From assembly GCA_035555435.1 (NCBI GenBank), contig DATMGN010000056.1, positions 62,001 to 126,000 on the forward strand: a stretch of DNA of 64,000 bases. The letters run 5' to 3'. Shown here in pieces: positions 54,760 to 63,194 of this stretch. This DNA comes from 73-13 sp035555435 (GTDB lineage: Bacteria; Actinomycetota; Actinomycetes; Actinomycetales; Microbacteriaceae). The translations under genes were made by a program, and so were the position numbers. Below the pieces are notes generated by a model. That model was not told where the DNA came from and made no database searches. It saw nothing but the letters and a program-made list of their open reading frames with translations. Within the stretch, counting starts at the first letter, position 1. Every line of letters begins with the position of its first letter.

Positions 54760-55272
54760 ATGGCATTCGTCGATCAACCTGATGCCCCCCGAGCCTTCCG
54801 AGACGCACTCGGCCTCTACGCCTCGGGGCTCACGATCGTCACGGGCATCGACGCGGCCGACGAGCCCGTCGGCTTCACCTGCCAGTCGTTCTACAGCGTC
54901 TCGCTCGACCCTCCGCTCGTCTCGCTCAGCGTGATGCGCACGTCCACGAGCTATCCCCGGCTGCGCCGGCGCAAGTCGTTCGGCATCGACGTGCTCGCGC
55001 ACGATCAGGCCGAGCTCGCGACGCAGTTCGCGCGATCCGGGGCCGACAAATGGGCGGGGGTGACCTGGTCGCCCTCTCGGTTCGGCAACCCCCGGATCAG
55101 CGGATCGTTGCTGCACCTCGACTGCGTCCTCCACGCCGAGCACGAGGCGGGCGATCATCTGATCGTCATCGGCGAGGTGCTCGACCTCGAGACCGCGGAT
55201 GAGCCCGGCGAACCGCTCGTCTTCTACCAGGGCCGGTTCCAGCGCCTCGGCCCCGAGGCCGCACTCGCCTAG
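54760..55272 (+). CDS. flavin reductase of a two-component monooxygenase
   Basis: 170 residues of the HpaC/RutF flavin:NAD(P)H reductase family. The FMN-binding signature is LYASGLTIVTGIDAADEPVG, followed by FTCQSFYSVSLDPPLVSLSV and FGIDVLAHDQ. It should supply FMNH2 to the LLM monooxygenase encoded opposite. Start ATG at 54760 is fixed by the leaderless promoter. TetR follows 99 bp downstream. Confidence 0.92.
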   Translation: MAFVDQPDAPRAFRDALGLYASGLTIVTGIDAADEPVGFTCQSFYSVSLDPPLVSLSVMRTSTSYPRLRRRKSFGIDVLAHDQAELATQFARSGADKWAGVTWSPSRFGNPRISGSLLHLDCVLHAEHEAGDHLIVIGEVLDLETADEPGEPLVFYQGRFQRLGPEAALA

Positions 55273-55371
55273 CTCGCGCTCTTGCCCTTCCGCCCGGCGG
55301 CCACAGTAGAGTTCCAACGGCTGCACGGCCGATCGAAGCTGCGATCGCCGGAGGACGGACTTGGAGAGCGA

Positions 55372-55965
55372 ATGGCGCAGACGCGGAAACCGAAGGAGCG
55401 CTATGCGGAGCTGCTCGACGTCGCCGGCGGGATCTTCGCGGCCAAAGGGTTCCAATCCGCAACGCTGCAGGACATCGCCGACGAGCTCGGCATGCTCAAG
55501 GGGAGCCTGTACTACTACATCAAGGGCAAGGACGATCTGCTCTACGAGGTCATCGAGAGCATGCTCGACGCGATGCTGCCGCAGATCGAGGAGTGGCGCA
55601 GCCACAGCGGTCCGGCGCTCGACGCGCTGCGCGACTTCATCGGCAGCTATGTGCAGCACGCCATCCAGAACCGGCGCACGATCATCCTCCTGACGAATGA
55701 GGTCGACAACCTCTCGACCGATCGCAGGGAGGCGATCGTGCGCAAGCAACGCTCCTACATCGACATCGTCCTGAACCTCATCAAGCAGGGTCAGCAGGAG
55801 GGCTCGATGAACCCGGACCTCGACCCGATGGTCGCAACCCGGGCGATCTTCGGCATGGCGACCTCGATCGCACTCTGGGCGAAGCCTGAAGGGCATCTGA
55901 GCACGAGCGATATCGCGGGCATCGTGACACAGATGGCGGGAAACGCGATGCTCCCGGCGACCTAG
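55372..55965 (+). CDS. TetR-family transcriptional regulator
   Basis: 197 residues. The N-terminal helix-turn-helix is ATLQDIADELGMLKGSLYYY (30-49), followed by IKGKDDLLYEVIESM; the C-terminal ligand domain is of TetR_C type. ATG at 55372 has GGAGAGCGA upstream. The last codon is followed by TA plus the first G of the IS element; the uninterrupted gene would have ended in TAA. It probably represses the divergent catabolic operon. Confidence 0.92.
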   Translation: MAQTRKPKERYAELLDVAGGIFAAKGFQSATLQDIADELGMLKGSLYYYIKGKDDLLYEVIESMLDAMLPQIEEWRSHSGPALDALRDFIGSYVQHAIQNRRTIILLTNEVDNLSTDRREAIVRKQRSYIDIVLNLIKQGQQEGSMNPDLDPMVATRAIFGMATSIALWAKPEGHLSTSDIAGIVTQMAGNAMLPAT

Positions 55966-56684
55966 GGTGTGTCTCCTAACTGTTGGTCAGGTTGGCTGGA
56001 TCGTGATCGTATGTCTCGGTTCCAGTTGCTGTCGGATGCTCAGTTGTCGCTGATCGGGCCGTCGTTGCCGTCGAGTGCGGGCAAGTCGGGACGTCCGTTC
56101 TCTGACGCGCGCACGAGGGTCGAGGGGATCGTCTATCGGTATCGAACAGGGATCGCCTGGCGTGACCTGCCTGGCGTGTTTGGCCGGTGGCAGACGGTCT
56201 GGAAGTGGCATCGGCGCCTGGCCGGTGACGGCACCTGGGATCGGGTGTTGTCGACGTTGACAGCGCAAGCGGACGCGTCGGGCCGGCTGGATTGGTCGGT
56301 CTCGGTGGACTCGACGATCGCTCGCGCGCACCAGCACGCCACGAACGTCACGCGCCTCACAGGGGGCTTCATCGAACTACAAGAATCCGCTGACCGAGCC
56401 GCCTGATCACGCGTTCGGCCGCTCCAGGGGCGGCTTGTCGACGAAGATCCATCACCTCGTGGACGGTCACGGCCTGCCGTTGGTGATCGCGGTCGCGCCC
56501 GGGCAGTCCCGTGGCTTACGACCGGAACGACTACCGAGGTCGCAACGTCATCGAGCGAGGCTTCTGCCACCTCAAGCAATGGCGGGGCCTGGCCACTCGC
56601 TACGACAAACTCGTGATCGTCTACTGAGCCGCCGCCGTCCTCAACGCCGTCATCGCATGGACACAACGATTAGGAGACACACTC
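55965..56684 (+). mobile_element. IS5-family (IS427-like) insertion sequence, internally deleted
   Basis: 720 bp with 13-bp identical ends GTGTGTCTCCTAA in inverted orientation and a TA target duplication (55963-55964 and 56685-56686). Full-length relatives are about 100-150 bp longer, and the shortage coincides with a missing central part of the transposase. Insertion at the tetR stop codon left the regulator intact. Confidence 0.85.
56011..56627 (+). pseudogene. IS5-family transposase, frameshifted and deleted
   Basis: The first part (MSRFQLLSDAQLSLIGPSLP onwards, with the first catalytic Asp in WSVSVDSTIARAHQHATN) ends in frame at 56406. The second frame carries FGRSRGGLSTKIHHLVDGHG, the usual programmed-frameshift layout of this group. 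After GQS the sequence jumps to the C-terminal YRGRNVIERGFCHLKQWRGL with a frame change, so the middle with the second catalytic Asp is lost. It cannot make an active enzyme. Confidence 0.85.
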
Positions 56685-56700
56685 TAAACCCCGCCGTACA

Positions 56701-57651
56701 TCACGACAGAATGCGGATCGGCTCGCCTGCACGCCAGGCGAGGATGTCCTCGACGGCCTGGCGATAGACCACACGATAGTTGCGTGCGCCGACATAGCCC
56801 ATGTGCGGGCTGAGCAGAGTGTTCGGGGTGCGTCTCAGGGGATGATCCGCCGGCAGCGGCTCCGTATCGTAGACGTCGAGGCCAGCTCCCGCGATCGTGC
56901 CCGCACTCAACGCGTCGATGAGCGCGGGCTCATCGACGATCGGTCCCCGCGAGGTGTTGACGAGATACCCATGCGAGCCGAGCAGCGCGAGCTCGCGCGC
57001 TCCTACCAGGCCTCGCGTGGCGGGTGAGAAGCGCACATGCACGGACACGACATCGCTGCGTTCGAAAAGCTCGTCGAACCCAACCGCCTCGGCGCCGACC
57101 GCAACGGCTCGGGCCGCATCGAGGCTGGGGCTCCAGGCGAGGACGTGCATGCCGAAGGCGTTCGCGAACCGGGCGATCCGCGCACCGAGATTGCCGAGAC
57201 CCAGGACTCCGAGGATGCTGCCATCCAGCTCGAGCGGCACGCCGACCTGCCACCGTCCGGCGCGGACCGCCGCATCCTCGCCGAGGAGGTTCCGGCGGAC
57301 CGCCATGACGAGCCCCCAGGCGAGCTCCGCAGTCGGGACCGAGTCGAGTTCAGTGCCACTGACGACGATGCCGAGCTCCGCCGCCGCCGCAAGATCGATC
57401 GCCGCGTTGCGCAGGCCCGAGGTCACGATCAGCCGGAGGCGGGGGAGTCGCATGAGCAGCTCGACCGTCATCGGAGTGCGCTCGCGCATGAGCACGAGCA
57501 CGTCGAAGTCCTCAAGCCGCGCGATGAGCGAGTCCGCGTCCGCGAGGTGGTCGTCGAAGACGACCACCTCGGTATCCTCGCCGAGCGCTGACCAGTCGGC
57601 GCAGGTCAGTGCCGCCTTCTGGTAATCGTCGAGCACCGCGACGCGGATCAC
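56701..57651 (-). CDS. D-2-hydroxyacid dehydrogenase family protein
   Basis: 316 residues. NAD-binding GVLGLGNLGARIA (G151-x-G153-x-x-G156) and the catalytic triad R235 (NTSRGP), E264 (YDTEPL) and H283 (SPHMGY) are intact. The family reduces 2-oxoacids or oxidises D-2-hydroxyacids; related proteins occur next to aromatic-degradation genes. It is separated from catA by a terminator, so it is not part of the cat operon, and from the monooxygenase cluster by the IS. Confidence 0.88.
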   Translation of the reverse strand: MIRVAVLDDYQKAALTCADWSALGEDTEVVVFDDHLADADSLIARLEDFDVLVLMRERTPMTVELLMRLPRLRLIVTSGLRNAAIDLAAAAELGIVVSGTELDSVPTAELAWGLVMAVRRNLLGEDAAVRAGRWQVGVPLELDGSILGVLGLGNLGARIARFANAFGMHVLAWSPSLDAARAVAVGAEAVGFDELFERSDVVSVHVRFSPATRGLVGARELALLGSHGYLVNTSRGPIVDEPALIDALSAGTIAGAGLDVYDTEPLPADHPLRRTPNTLLSPHMGYVGARNYRVVYRQAVEDILAWRAGEPIRILS

Positions 57652-57745
57652 TGGATCACCGTATCCTTCCGACTCGTCTCGCCGGGCGCGTCGTCGACTA
57701 GGGCGAGGAGCAGCGCAGGCAGGTCCCGCTCTGGGCCGAACGGAA

Positions 57746-57782
57746 CCCGGTAGGCGGAGGTGACGGCACCCCGCCTACCGGG
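57746..57782 (-). terminator. hairpin terminator of the cat operon
   Basis: A 12-bp perfect stem (CCCGGTAGGCGG at 57746-57757 with CCGCCTACCGGG at 57771-57782) and 13-base loop begin 10 bp after the catA stop. The rest of 57652-57745 holds no gene. Confidence 0.75.
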
Positions 57783-57791
57783 CAGCTGCGG

Positions 57792-58661
57792 CTACTCGGG
57801 GTCCAAGACGAAGTCGTAGACGACGACTTCTCCCTCGCCGTCGGCGCGGGGTTGCGGGTCGAGCATGAGCTCGGGCTTGACGGCGGATGCGATGTCATCG
57901 CCGTTGTGCGGGTCGCCGGGGAAGTAGAGCTGGGTCGTGATGAGTTCGTACCCCGGTGCGGAGACCTTAAGGTGCAGGTGCGCGGGGCGCCAGGCGTGCC
58001 ATCCGGCAGCCTCGATCAGTACTCCGCAGGCGCCCTCGGTCGGGATCTGGTACGGCGCGGGCCTGACCGTGTTGAATGCGTACTTGCCCGTGTCGTTCGC
58101 GATGAACACGCCCCGAAGGTTCCATTCGGGAAGCCCCGGGGCGAACTGCGAGTAGAAGCCGAGATCGTCGGCATGCCACAGTTCGATGCGAGCGCCCGGG
58201 AGCGGCGTGCCGTCGACGGCGCGGACCTGTCCCGAGAAGAGCAGAGGCTCACCGGGTTCGTTCTCGCGCATCGAGATCGTGCCGTCCCACGCGTGCAGCG
58301 GAGCCTCGGGGACGTAGTACGGCCCCTCGATCGTCCCTTTGCTGCCCTTGCGGTGCTCACTCGCGACTTCTTCGACGGAGTGCTCCAGCCACACGTCGAG
58401 GAACAGTGGCCACTCACCGTCCTCACCGACCTTGATGAGCCACGCCTTGAGTGCATTGTATTCCGGATATGTGAGCTTCTCCTCGACGATGACGTCGTTG
58501 AGCGCCTGGATCGCGCGTCCGGCGAGGCGGCTCACGCGCGCATGGTCGACCGCCGCACCGCGAGACGCAGTACGCGACCGCTCGAGGAAGTACTCCGTCG
58601 CGTTCGCGCCAGACTCGGCCGCCTTTGCGGTCGTCTCGGCCTGAAAACTGGCGTCAGTCAT
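57792..58661 (-). CDS. catA: catechol 1,2-dioxygenase
   Basis: Intradiol ring cleavage of catechol to cis,cis-muconate. 289 residues with the non-haem Fe(III) ligands Y170 (LGFYSQF), Y204 (PAPYQIP), H228 and H230 (RPAHLHLKV), preceded by the helical dimer domain. ATG at 58661 follows AAAGGAG. It is distal to catC, the reverse of many catABC operons. Confidence 0.95.
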   Translation of the reverse strand: MTDASFQAETTAKAAESGANATEYFLERSRTASRGAAVDHARVSRLAGRAIQALNDVIVEEKLTYPEYNALKAWLIKVGEDGEWPLFLDVWLEHSVEEVASEHRKGSKGTIEGPYYVPEAPLHAWDGTISMRENEPGEPLLFSGQVRAVDGTPLPGARIELWHADDLGFYSQFAPGLPEWNLRGVFIANDTGKYAFNTVRPAPYQIPTEGACGVLIEAAGWHAWRPAHLHLKVSAPGYELITTQLYFPGDPHNGDDIASAVKPELMLDPQPRADGEGEVVVYDFVLDPE

Positions 58662-58681
58662 GATTAGTGCTCCTTTACGCT

Positions 58682-58999
58682 TCATTCAATGTGAACGTGG
58701 CCCGAGCCGGGCACGTCGATTCGGGACGGGTGAGCGGCGAGCGGGATGACCGTGATCGCCATGTAGGGGAAGAGCGGGAGGCCGCTGAGGATCTCGTGCA
58801 GCTCGTCGTTCCCCGCGACGTCGAAGACCGAGTAGTTCGCGTACTCTCCGACGACCCGCCACAGCTCGCGCCATCGCCCGTCGCGCTGGAGCGCCTGCGA
58901 GTACGACTTCTCGCGCTGCTTCACGTCCTCGGCTTCGGCCGCGGACAGGTCTGCCGGGAGGTGCACGTCCATACGGACCAGATAGAGCACCTGGGTCAT
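58682..58999 (-). CDS. catC: muconolactone delta-isomerase
   Basis: A 105-residue decamer-forming isomerase that turns muconolactone into beta-ketoadipate enol-lactone. The N-terminal VLYLVRMDVHLPADL and central GRWRELWRVVGEYANYSVFD are diagnostic. ATG overlaps the catB stop by 4 bases. Confidence 0.94.
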   Translation of the reverse strand: MTQVLYLVRMDVHLPADLSAAEAEDVKQREKSYSQALQRDGRWRELWRVVGEYANYSVFDVAGNDELHEILSGLPLFPYMAITVIPLAAHPSRIDVPGSGHVHIE

Positions 59000-60102
59000 C
59001 CCCTGTCGATCCGGTAGGCGGCGAGCTTGTCCTCATCGATCGCGATCCCCACGCCTGGAACGGCAGGAGCAGCGACGAAGCCGTCTTCGATGCGGATCGG
59101 TTCGGCGATGAGGTCGTCCGCCATGTCGAGGAAGTTCGACAGTTCGGCCGCGCGGCGCGACGAGTACTCGAACGCGGCCCCGAACGTGACGGTGGCGAGG
59201 CTGCCGAGCTGGGAGTCGATCTGGTTGCCCATCAGGACGTCCACGCCGAGGGCCTCGGCGTAGGAGAGGATCTTCTGCGACTCCGTGAATCCGGTCCGTG
59301 CGGTCTTAATCGACAGCGCCGTCGCACCGCCGGTCTGGATCTCCCGGGCGGCGTCGCCGAGCGATGGCGCGGACTCGTCGGCGACGACGGGAATGCGCGA
59401 GAGCCGCACGAGACGACGCCGACCGAGGATCTCACGAGCGTCGTCCGGCTCCTCGAAGTAGGTCAGACCCACATCGGCCGTCGCGTCGAGCACCTGAAGC
59501 GCCTCGGTGGCCGTCCATCCGCGATTCGCATCGAGGTACAGCTCGATATCCGGACCCAGCGCCTCGCGAAGGGCAAGGGTGAGCTCGATGTCCACCGCGA
59601 TCGGCCGCCTGCCGACCTTAACCTTGAACGTGCGGATGCCGAACCGCTCGATGTACGATCGGGCTTCATCCACGAGGGCTGCGACCGAGTCGAATCCGAG
59701 CATGTGCGAGACCGCGAGCTTCGGAGCGTAGCCGCCGAGGAGGCGATGCACGGGCAGCCCGAGGGCCTTGCCCACGATGTCCCACAATGCGATGTCCACG
59801 GCACCCTTCGCCGTGGGATTGCCGACCGTCTTCGCGAGCATCGCGTGGATCCGCGCGCGGTCGAGCGGATCGGAGCCGACCAAGATGCTCTGGAACAGGC
59901 CCGTGAGGACGCCCACGGTCGACGCGACCGTCTCGCCGTAGGTGTACGGTCGAGGCGGCACGTCCGCGACCCCGACGATGCCGTCGGACGTCGTGATCCG
60001 CAGCAACACGTGCTCGATCTCGTGTACGGCGCCACTGGCGAAGTGCAGCGGTTTGGTCATCGGGATGCGGTACGGGATGGCCTCGACCTCATCGATGATC
60101 AC
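58996..60102 (-). CDS. catB: muconate cycloisomerase
   Basis: 368 residues of the enolase superfamily. Catalytic lysines K160 and K162 are in FKVKVG, metal ligands D191 (LDANRGW), E217 (FEEPDD) and D242 (VADES), and K266 lies in SIKTART. It lactonises cis,cis-muconate. GTG start overlaps the lysR stop (GTGA). Confidence 0.94.
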   Translation of the reverse strand: MIIDEVEAIPYRIPMTKPLHFASGAVHEIEHVLLRITTSDGIVGVADVPPRPYTYGETVASTVGVLTGLFQSILVGSDPLDRARIHAMLAKTVGNPTAKGAVDIALWDIVGKALGLPVHRLLGGYAPKLAVSHMLGFDSVAALVDEARSYIERFGIRTFKVKVGRRPIAVDIELTLALREALGPDIELYLDANRGWTATEALQVLDATADVGLTYFEEPDDAREILGRRRLVRLSRIPVVADESAPSLGDAAREIQTGGATALSIKTARTGFTESQKILSYAEALGVDVLMGNQIDSQLGSLATVTFGAAFEYSSRRAAELSNFLDMADDLIAEPIRIEDGFVAAPAVPGVGIAIDEDKLAAYRIDRG

Positions 60103-61004
60103 CGTTCGAGCTCCTCTCCTGCGTCGCGGATCACATCGGTGATGAAGGCGGCGAAGCGCTGGACGAGACGGGAGCTGTCGTTCGCCCTCCAGGCGACGGC
60201 CAGTTCAGAGGTGGGCGCGTCCTCGATCTCGCGGAACACCGTGCCGCCGAGGTTCAATGAGGTCGCCGATTGCGGAACCAGTGCCGGGCCGATGCCGGCT
60301 GCCACGAGCGAGAGCAGCGCAGACGTCTCGCGCACCCGGTACTCGTAGCGTGGTGTGAGTCCGTGGTCGAGGAAGCGGGCCGAGATCGTCTGCGACATCG
60401 ACGAGTCCTCCGAGTAGCCGACCATGGTCTGGTCGGCGAAGTCGGCGAATGTCAGCGTTCCCCCATCGGCGAGTCGCGAGTTCGTCGGGATAGCGGCCAC
60501 GATCTGCTCGCGCGCGACCGTGACATGGTTGATCGCCGCCGATGGCGCGGGCGTGCGCAGGACCACGACGTCGAGTCGCTGGTCCTCCAGCTCTCGGACC
60601 AGCTGGGGGGTGAGCATCTCGCCGTTGACGGCCAGGCTCACGCCATCGAACGCGTGCCTCGCCTCCCGGACGACCCGTGGCATCAACCCGTAGGTCGTCG
60701 AGCCCGTGAACCCGATGCGCAACGCGCCCTGCAGGCCTTCGCCGACCCGCTTGACCTCGTCCTCGAGCACGTCGAGCTCGGCGAGGATGCGACGACCCCG
60801 TTCGAGGAGCAGCTCGCCCGCCGGCTTCAGCGCGACCTTCCGCGTCGTGCGCGTCAGCAGCTCGGTACCCAATGACCTCTCCAGCACTCGGATCTGCTGC
60901 GACAGCGGGGGCTGGGCCATCAGCAGCCGTTGGGCCGCGCGTCCAAAGTGGTGTTCTTCGGCGACAGCGACGAAATAGCGCAGTTGACGTGTCTCGATCG
61001 ACAT
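60099..61004 (-). CDS. catR: LysR-family regulator of catechol/benzoate genes
   Basis: 301 residues. N-terminal winged HTH (LRYFVAVAEEHHFGRAAQRL, then PPLSQQIRVLE) and a periplasmic-binding-type effector domain. It is the first gene of catRBCA rather than divergent from it, so catR, catB and catC are translationally coupled. By analogy with CatR and BenM the inducer may be cis,cis-muconate or benzoate, and it may also act on benA across the divergent region. Confidence 0.85.
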   Translation of the reverse strand: MSIETRQLRYFVAVAEEHHFGRAAQRLLMAQPPLSQQIRVLERSLGTELLTRTTRKVALKPAGELLLERGRRILAELDVLEDEVKRVGEGLQGALRIGFTGSTTYGLMPRVVREARHAFDGVSLAVNGEMLTPQLVRELEDQRLDVVVLRTPAPSAAINHVTVAREQIVAAIPTNSRLADGGTLTFADFADQTMVGYSEDSSMSQTISARFLDHGLTPRYEYRVRETSALLSLVAAGIGPALVPQSATSLNLGGTVFREIEDAPTSELAVAWRANDSSRLVQRFAAFITDVIRDAGEELER

Positions 61005-61019
61005 CGTGCCTCCTCGCGC

Positions 61020-61034
61020 CCTCTGGCCCAGAGG
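61020..61034. promoter_or_regulatory. short inverted repeat at the catR start
   Basis: CCTCTGG-C-CCAGAGG, a 7-bp perfect dyad 15 bp upstream of the catR ATG. It could hold a hairpin in the leader or be a half of an autoregulatory site. Confidence 0.4.
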
Positions 61035-61059
61035 CAGGCTAAGCGGCGCACTCGTTGGA

Positions 61060-61087
61060 ATTAATGACGCAAATCCTCTTCATTAAT
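61060..61087. promoter_or_regulatory. 28-bp dyad, probable CatR/BenM-like operator
   Basis: ATTAATGA (61060-61067), 12 bp, TCATTAAT (61080-61087): perfect arms with 20 bp centre to centre, in an AT-rich island of the 292-bp catR-benA gap. LysR-type regulators bind such T-N11-A-bearing dyads. The rest of the gap, 61088-61296, holds no gene; no clear benA promoter is seen. Confidence 0.65.
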
Positions 61088-61296
61088 ATGTAGCGCATCT
61101 CAATGTCGAGTACGAGTACTGCGCGGCCCCGCCGGAACTGCAAGCGCTGGGGTCCGGGCCCCGAGACGATCGACGTGACCGGAGCCCCCCCTGGCTCAGC
61201 ACTGGTGATTGTGCTGATGTCGTGCTCACGGCGGGCATGGGAGTCTCTGACCCAACCCGCGTGGCGGGGCAGCTGACCCAATGGAGGGACGAAGTC

Positions 61297-62673
61297 ATGA
61301 CTGATGTGCTCGGCCACGTGAAGACCGTCCTGGCGGATGCCGTCGTGGACGACCGCGACCGCGGCGTCATTCGTGCGAACCGCCGGATCTTCACCGACGA
61401 GGAGATCTTCGAACTCGAGATGAAGCACATCTTCGAGGGCAACTGGATCTACCTCGCCCACGAGTCCCAAGTGCCGAACCCCGGGGACTACATCACCACC
61501 TACATCGGCCGCCAGCCGATCATGATCACCCGCGACCAGGCGGGAGATCTGCACTGCCTGATCAACGCCTGCGCCCACCGGGGCGCGATGATCTGCCGCC
61601 GCAAGACCGACAACCGCATGACGCTGACCTGCCCGTTCCACGGCTGGACATTCCGCAACGACGGGACGCTGCTCAAGGTCAAGGACCCGGACGACGCCGG
61701 TTATCCAGAGAGCTTCAACACGGCGGGCTCGCACGACCTGACGAAGGTGGCCCGGTTCGAAAGCTATCGCGGCTTCATGTTCGGAAGCCTCAACGACGAC
61801 GTGCTCTCGCTCGATGAGCACCTCGGCGACACGACCAAGGTCATCGACATGCTCGTCGACCAGTCGCCGGAGGGGCTCGAGGTGCTCAAGGGCTCCTCCA
61901 CGTACACCTTCGATGGCAACTGGAAGGTGCAGGCTGAGAACGGCGCTGACGGCTACCACGTCACCGCCACGCACTGGAACTATGCCGCCACGACCGCACG
62001 CCGCAACACCGGCGCATCGACGAACACCACCAAGACGCTCGACGCGGGCAGCTGGGGCAAGGCCGGTGGCGGCTACTGGTCCTACCCGAACGGGCACCTG
62101 TGCCTGTGGACCTGGGCCGCGAACCCGCAGGATCGGCCGCTGTGGGACCGGATGGATGAGCTCAAGGCGCAGTTCGGCGAGGCGAAGGGCGAGTTCATGG
62201 TCAAGGGCTCTCGCAACCTCTGCCTCTACCCGAACGTCTACGTGATGGACCAGTTCAGCACCCAGATCCGTCAGTTCCGGCCCATCGCCCCGAACAAGAC
62301 CGAGGTCACGATCTACTGCATCGCCCCGAAGGGCGAGAGCGCGGCGGCGCGAGCGCATCGCATCCGCCAGTACGAGGACTTCTTCAACGCGTCCGGCATG
62401 GCCACGCCCGACGACCTCGAGGAGTTCCGCTCCTGCCAGCTCGCCTTCCAGGCGACGAACTCGCCATGGAACGACATGAGCCGGGGAGCCGAGCATTGGC
62501 TCAACGGTCCGGATGAAGTGGCGACGTCACTCGATATGCCGGGGGTCATCTCCTCCGGGATGAAGAACGAGGACGAAGGGCTGTTCCCCATCCAGCACGG
62601 CTACTGGCTCTCAGCCATCCGTCGCGGGCTCGCGCGGCAGGAGACGCACGCGGAAGAGGGGTTCGGAGAGTGA
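61297..62673 (+). CDS. benA: benzoate 1,2-dioxygenase, large (alpha) subunit
   Basis: 458-residue Rieske oxygenase. The [2Fe-2S] ligands are C92, H94, C112 and H115 (CAHRGA and CPFHGW). The mononuclear iron site includes H221 and H226 with the bridging D218 ([10 protein letters not shown]). It dihydroxylates benzoate to the cis-diol. ATG at 61297 follows GGAGGG; an open frame further upstream lacks a ribosome site. Substituted benzoates or anthranilate remain possible substrates. Confidence 0.92.
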   Translation: MTDVLGHVKTVLADAVVDDRDRGVIRANRRIFTDEEIFELEMKHIFEGNWIYLAHESQVPNPGDYITTYIGRQPIMITRDQAGDLHCLINACAHRGAMICRRKTDNRMTLTCPFHGWTFRNDGTLLKVKDPDDAGYPESFNTAGSHDLTKVARFESYRGFMFGSLNDDVLSLDEHLGDTTKVIDMLVDQSPEGLEVLKGSSTYTFDGNWKVQAENGADGYHVTATHWNYAATTARRNTGASTNTTKTLDAGSWGKAGGGYWSYPNGHLCLWTWAANPQDRPLWDRMDELKAQFGEAKGEFMVKGSRNLCLYPNVYVMDQFSTQIRQFRPIAPNKTEVTIYCIAPKGESAAARAHRIRQYEDFFNASGMATPDDLEEFRSCQLAFQATNSPWNDMSRGAEHWLNGPDEVATSLDMPGVISSGMKNEDEGLFPIQHGYWLSAIRRGLARQETHAEEGFGE

Positions 62674-63185
62674 GCGCAGCGGCACTCGGCACTGCCACGA
62701 TCACGCGACAGCAGATCGAGGACTTCCTCTACCGGGAAGCCCGCTACCTCGACGATCGCGAGTTCGAGAACTGGCTCGAGTGCTATGCGGACGACGTCGA
62801 GTACTGGATGCCCTCGTGGCGCGACGACGACCTTCTCAGCGCTGACCCGCAGTCGGAGATCTCCCTGATCTACTACCCGAACAAGGGCGGCCTCGAGGAC
62901 CGCGTGTTCCGTATCCGCACGGAGCGGTCGAGCGCGACCTCGGTTCCCGAGCCGCGCACCAGCCACAACATCTCGAACGTCGAGATCATCGAGCAGAACG
63001 GTAGCCTCATCGACGTGCGCTTCAACTGGCACACCATGTACTTCCGCTACAAGACGATCGATCCCTACTACGGCACGTCGTTCTACACGATCGACTTCTC
63101 AGGACCGAGTCCGCTCATCCGCCGGAAGACCGTGATCCTCAAGAACGACTTCATCCATCACGTCGTTGACGTCTACCACTTCTGA
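62670..63185 (+). CDS. benB: benzoate 1,2-dioxygenase, small (beta) subunit
   Basis: 171-residue SnoaL-like beta subunit of ring-hydroxylating dioxygenases ([20 protein letters not shown], then [10 protein letters not shown]). It has no cofactor and helps shape the alpha3beta3 oligomer. GTG overlaps the benA stop (GTGA). Confidence 0.93.
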   Translation: MSAAALGTATITRQQIEDFLYREARYLDDREFENWLECYADDVEYWMPSWRDDDLLSADPQSEISLIYYPNKGGLEDRVFRIRTERSSATSVPEPRTSHNISNVEIIEQNGSLIDVRFNWHTMYFRYKTIDPYYGTSFYTIDFSGPSPLIRRKTVILKNDFIHHVVDVYHF

Positions 63186-63194
63186 AAGCGCGCC

